Origin: an uncultured Holosporaceae bacterium
GTDB lineage: Bacteria > Pseudomonadota > Alphaproteobacteria > RUG11792
Assembly: GCA_947285985.1 (NCBI GenBank)
Contig: CAMYPB010000043.1
Span: 1-7,077 of the forward strand
Length of the DNA stretch: 7,077 bases
Direction: 5' to 3'
The notes below the pieces were generated by a model. That model saw only the letters and a list, made by a program, of their open reading frames with translations, was not told the DNA's origin and ran no database searches. Every line of letters starts with the position of its first letter. Within the stretch, counting starts at the first letter, position 1. The position numbers and the translations under genes are program-made. Positions 6,182 to 7,077 of this stretch are shown in pieces.

Positions 6182-6239
6182 TGCACATATATTATAACAA
6201 AATTATAATAATGTCAATAACAAAGTTATAATATGTGCA
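6182..6239. repeat. Inverted repeat and overlapping direct repeats around a promoter
   Basis: The left arm TGCACATATATTATAAC (6182-6198) pairs with the right arm GTTATAATATGTGCA (6225-6239) apart from two extra bases in the left arm. Overlapping this are two near-identical direct repeats at 6194-6214 and 6217-6236, which differ by one substitution (A/G) and one extra A. The arms flank or cover the -35 and -10 of the minus-strand promoter. This layout would suit a dimeric regulator or an upstream binding site. AT-rich DNA makes imperfect symmetry common, but arms of 15 or more bases are longer than I would expect by chance. Confidence 0.6.
6191..6217 (-). promoter_or_regulatory. Strong-looking promoter for the exported-protein locus
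   Basis: Read on the minus strand, a perfect TTGACA (6217-6212) is followed by a perfect TATAAT (6196-6191) after 15 bases, or by TAATAT (6194-6189) after 17 bases. Transcription would start near 6182-6185, about 50 bases before the GTG at 6132. The element lies between the arms of an inverted repeat and within a pair of direct repeats, so it may be regulated. The leader also contains a small hairpin, TACTCT/AGAGTA at 6163-6181. Confidence 0.52.
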
Positions 6240-6393
6240 ATAAAAATATTTTTTATTATAGTTGTATTTAAGGATAAATTTTTCATAATTTTTAAGCTAT
6301 TTTTTTCGTATACAAAACAATTTAATAAAAAAATATGCATTTTATGACAAAAATTCGAAAAATAAACGAATAATTAACTATATTGTGATTAGA

Positions 6394-7077
6394 ATGATTG
6401 TATGGGGGAGAACTTTATTGAAAGTAGATAGATTTATGAATTTTTTTAATAAGGTATCGAATCGTCTTGATAGAATAAAAAAGATAGGATTTTGTCCGTC
6501 TATTTTGAATATGGGTGTTGAGAGATATTCTTTTATGTTTCTCTTGAACGATATACTATCGGGAATTCGTATTTTTTGTTTAGTGTTTCCCATCATTATA
6601 TCTATTGTCTTTTTCTTTGGGGGATCTCCCACACAGGGGGTTATATCATGTATTATTGCGTCGATATTTTCTATATTCTTTGGAGGATCGAAATATCAGA
6701 TATCTTCGATCTCGATTCCCCTTTGTGTTGTGACCTTCGAAATACTTTCGAAATATCAGTATAAAGGATTGTTATACGTCTCTCTCTTCGCATCTATAAT
6801 CCTCATTATCTTCGGAATACTTCGTTTTAGTTCGGTTATAAAACACATATCAACCTCATTTCTTGCGGCCTCTATCGTCTATGTTTGCGTTTCTATAATA
6901 ATCGATCAAATCCAATATATCCTGTCGATAAACACTTTGAAATCGACAAACGGATTGTTCGAGAATTTCGATATATTTATGAGAAATATTGATAAAATTT
7001 CGATAGAAAATATGATAAACGCGTTATGTTTTCTTGTTCCTCTTTTTGTCATACGTTTAAAATTCAAGGGATATACA
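6394..7077 (+). CDS. SulP-type anion transporter or permease, N-terminal part (cut by window end)
   Basis: An open frame of 228 codons runs to the last base of the window without a stop. After a basic N-terminus (1-45) come hydrophobic segments at about 57-75, 82-96, 103-118, 124-143 and 155-170, with another at about 207-220. LNDILSGIRI (51-60), GVISCIIASIFSIFFGGSKYQIS (82-104), IILIIFGILRFSSVIKHIS (135-153) and the following FLAASIVYVCVSIIIDQIQYIL (156-177) follow the SulP pattern: DLLAG, GLYxAIIxxxxxALFGGSRYQIS, LLGLLRLGxLIxxIP, then VxxGFxxGIxxxIxxxQ. SulP proteins are membrane transporters of sulfate, bicarbonate or organic anions. The GP that usually follows the QIS element in the binding region is replaced by SIS, so the substrate cannot be guessed. 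The start is uncertain. ATG 6394 has no Shine-Dalgarno, TTG 6418 has GGGGAG 7 bases upstream, and ATG 6436 is also possible. Confidence 0.7.
   Translation, partial: MIVWGRTLLKVDRFMNFFNKVSNRLDRIKKIGFCPSILNMGVERYSFMFLLNDILSGIRIFCLVFPIIISIVFFFGGSPTQGVISCIIASIFSIFFGGSKYQISSISIPLCVVTFEILSKYQYKGLLYVSLFASIILIIFGILRFSSVIKHISTSFLAASIVYVCVSIIIDQIQYILSINTLKSTNGLFENFDIFMRNIDKISIENMINALCFLVPLFVIRLKFKGYT

Noticed and set aside
6378..6632. Minus-strand open frame of 84 codons opposite the start of the SulP-like gene
   Set aside because: The plus-strand frame continues 228 codons with membrane segments and SulP motifs; the opposite frame has none.
1..7077. CRISPR array, insertion sequence, toxin-antitoxin pair or other defence system
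   Set aside because: No regularly spaced repeats, transposase motifs or known defence domains were found. The direct repeats at 6194-6236 are only two copies with almost no spacer.

Overview
The window comes from an AT-rich bacterial genome with a Gram-negative cell envelope. The genes are normal-length but strongly A/T-biased housekeeping genes (L11 methyltransferase, Kdo transferase, a meso-DAP-type MurE, LpxI). LpxI is the UDP-2,3-diacylglucosamine hydrolase type found in Alphaproteobacteria and some other lineages. Envelope genes that usually sit in large clusters (murE in the dcw cluster, lpxI with lpxA/fabZ/lpxB) stand alone here. Low GC and scattered operons suggest a reduced, host-associated alphaproteobacterium of the Rickettsiales/Holosporales kind. 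That placement is inference; no lineage-specific marker is present.

Left part (1-1690, + strand): an AT-rich leader with a candidate promoter, a tRNA-Gly(CCC) with encoded CCA, then prmA 30 nt downstream, and an MreD-like small membrane protein overlapping the prmA stop by 4 nt. These may form one transcription unit. Middle (1680-4642): waaA on the minus strand converges on and overlaps the mreD-like gene by 11 nt. murE diverges from waaA and ends at a hairpin terminator. Right part (4684-6393): lpxI on the minus strand converges on murE. Next comes a minus-strand locus with its own terminator, a strong-looking promoter inside a repeat/palindrome, and a signal-peptide reading frame that is out of frame with a basic, charged 89-residue reading frame. 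This looks like a small exported protein split by a one-base frameshift. Far right (6394-7077): the 5' part of a divergent SulP-type anion transporter or permease that runs out of the window; no stop codon is reached.

Functionally, waaA and lpxI belong to Kdo-lipid A synthesis, murE to peptidoglycan precursor synthesis, and the MreD-like protein to wall elongation, so this organism appears to keep both LPS and a cell wall. I do not see a convincing undescribed multi-gene system. The parts most worth a second look are the split exported protein with its repeat-flanked promoter, and the tRNA-Gly with C at the normally invariant U55 position.
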